Positions 62,537-64,000 of a stretch of 64,000 bases of DNA are shown piece by piece. Position 1 is the first letter of the stretch; every line of letters begins with the position of its first letter. The translations under genes were made by a program, and so were the position numbers. Origin of the DNA: Bursaphelenchus xylophilus (lineage: Eukaryota > Nematoda > Chromadorea > Rhabditida > Aphelenchoididae). The DNA is taken from the NCBI GenBank assembly GCA_904066235.2, contig CAJFCV020000002.1, positions 7,936,001 through 8,000,000 of the forward strand, read 5' to 3'. A model generated the notes under the pieces. The model was given only the letters and a program-made list of their open reading frames with translations, searched no databases and was not told the origin of the DNA.

Positions 62537-63457
62537 GGAACTGGGACGATTGGGGAAAAAGACGATTGGGGAAAGGGACGATTGGGGAAAAAGACGATTG
62601 GGGAAAAGTACGATTGGGGAAACCGAAAAGTATTATTTTTCTTCCATGCAAATGTCGAAGTTAGGATAATCGAGGGTGCTCATTTCGAATATCGGGTTTA
62701 TTTTTTCTGAACATTACTAGTTTTCCTTAAGTAGTACTGTTAAGTACTAATTTTTTAAAAATTTTCGAAAAATACTGGATTTAGGGGATTTCGAAGGTGC
62801 TGGTTTCGAAAATGATGTTCATTTTTCCTCTAGTACTATATAGTACTATTCTGATACTATATAGTACGAGGTCAAAATATGGCTTTTGACGTTAATGGTG
62901 TTGTTTTGATGCTTAGTACTCTTCAAAAACACGTTTTGAAGACTTGGTGCTATATAGTACTACCTGATACTATGTAGTACGAGGTGTAAAGTTGGCCTTT
63001 AGGCGTTCGTGGTGTTGTTCTGGTGCTTAGTACGCCTATTTTTACTTCGTACTACATAGTATCAGGCAGTACTATATAGCACCAAGTCTTTAAAACGTGT
63101 TTTTGAATAGTACTAAGCATCAAAACAACACCATTAACGTCAAAAGCCATATTTTGACCTCGTACTATATAGTATCAGAATAGTACTATATAGTACTAGA
63201 GGAAAAATGAACATCATTTTCGAAATCAACACCCTCGAAAACCCCTATATCGAGTATTTATGAAAAAAAATCAAAAATTACTACTTTACAGTACTACTTA
63301 AGGAAAAAAGTAAGAATCAAAAAAATGAATGTCATTTTCGAAATGAGCACCCTCGATTATCCTAACTTCGACATTTGCATGGAAGAAAAATAATACTTTT
63401 CGGTTTCCCCAATCGTACTTTTCCCCAATCGTCTTTTTCCCCAATCGTCCAACTCCG
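62537..63457. mobile_element. Foldback/MULE-like element, 921 bp, with 9-bp target duplication
   Basis: The two halves are inverted copies around a centre near 63000. Each terminus is built of short tandem repeats of about 17 nt containing ACGATTGGGGAAA: five units on the left (62545-62620), three inverted units on the right (63408-63450). TGATAAATC lies directly outside both ends (62528-62536 and 63458-63466), a 9-bp target duplication. The interior has many copies of the palindromic ACTATATAGT. Terminal tandem repeats, long inverted arms and a 9-bp duplication match the Foldback class and Mutator-like elements. No open frame for a transposase. Confidence 0.9.
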
Positions 63458-63466
63458 TGATAAATC

Positions 63467-64000
63467 TAGGGCCCTGAAAAGGGACGTCTATTCTCTTTGT
63501 TGAAAACCCGTACAGGAGCCAGCGAGCTTAAGCGCGGTATTCTGAAGTTAAGGCCGAACAGACCCTTCATACTCGATGACAGTATTTTTTAAGATTTTAT
63601 CCAATTTTTTAAGGACTATGCCCTCGGGAAATTTACCTGCACAGAGTATCACTCCTCCGAATATGTTTCCATGAGAGATAGAAAAGATTCGGGCAGCGAG
63701 CGAAACGAAATCTAGAATATCCACTTACGTCGGGATGCCTGTTTGGCCCGATAGAAATAATGATCGTAGGAACTTGTCAAACAGTCCAACTAGACTTTGC
63801 TTTCTTAAGTGTTGTGAAGTACTTATGTTACTCTCTGTGGCGTATATCACACCTATTTGACTGCGCACGATCTAAGTTATAAAAACTTCAGTATAACAGA
63901 ACATCTAGAAACCGGCTTCATGAAATCTTCTAAGCCTAAATTCCCTGGTTCCTCTGTTGGTGGTGCCACTGCACATTCAGATGACAAGGCTTGTATTGTA
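63467..64000. other. Sequence beyond the Foldback element; nothing recognised
   Basis: About 530 bases to the window edge with no gene or RNA. Removing the Foldback element rejoins this to the sequence before 62528, so it may be the other part of whatever was interrupted, possibly the mariner-type element starting at 61961. Confidence 0.4.

Noticed and set aside
62545..62620. Regularly spaced short repeats resembling a CRISPR array
   Set aside because: Units of about 17 nt without unique spacers, mirrored at the other end; they are the terminal array of a Foldback element in a eukaryotic genome.

Overview
The window is nuclear DNA from a nematode, very probably not Caenorhabditis. The evidence is many short introns (about 36-80 nt) with gtaag donors and ttttcag acceptors, an SRT-class chemoreceptor pair, a cuticle collagen, ShK-domain heme peroxidases, a tRNA-Ile(AAT), and abundant AT-rich fold-back transposons. 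All gene models below were spliced by hand from open frames and splice signals. Every multi-exon model was checked to keep phase from start to stop, but none was checked against a database or transcripts.

Layout. 1-1040 is an inverted repeat carrying exon-like sequence. 5759-9186 and 19709-25103 are two secreted ShK-heme peroxidases; between them lie a small 14-cysteine secreted protein (9892-11382), a hAT-type MITE with a perfect 8-bp target duplication (14047-14504) and a stray ShK-exon fragment (about 18966). 26439-30293 is a tandem pair of SRT-type seven-transmembrane receptors with duplicated upstream sequence. 30466-35809 (minus) is a beta-tubulin whose last intron (3.8 kb) is almost wholly one palindrome with two other fold-back elements nested inside. 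37319-38703 is RER1. 39312-41677 (minus) is a secreted PAN-domain protein with Thr-rich linkers. 42998-45262 (minus) is a cuticle collagen with a long Tyr-rich tail. 45739-47525 (minus) and 48011-49652 (plus) are divergently transcribed paralogues with matching exon phases, the first with an F-box-like N-terminus; I do not recognise the family. 55687-57895 is a secreted Pro/Gln-rich PAN-domain protein, 58374-58447 a tRNA-Ile and 58829-59195 a 106-aa single-pass membrane protein. The right end is transposon-rich: a mariner-type terminal repeat at 61961 and a complete Foldback/MULE-like element (62537-63457) with a 9-bp target duplication and tandem repeats in its termini.

Functional theme. Several genes are secreted or cuticle-related: two peroxidases (their relatives in C. 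elegans act in cuticle cross-linking and moulting), a Tyr-rich collagen that could be a di-tyrosine cross-link substrate, two PAN-domain extracellular proteins and a Cys-rich secreted protein. They are on mixed strands with kilobases between them, so this is not an operon. Tubulin and RER1 are housekeeping neighbours; the receptors are likely neuronal. Intergenic stretches of several kilobases (1041-5758, 14513-19708, 52227-55686, 59196-60942) hold no gene I can support.
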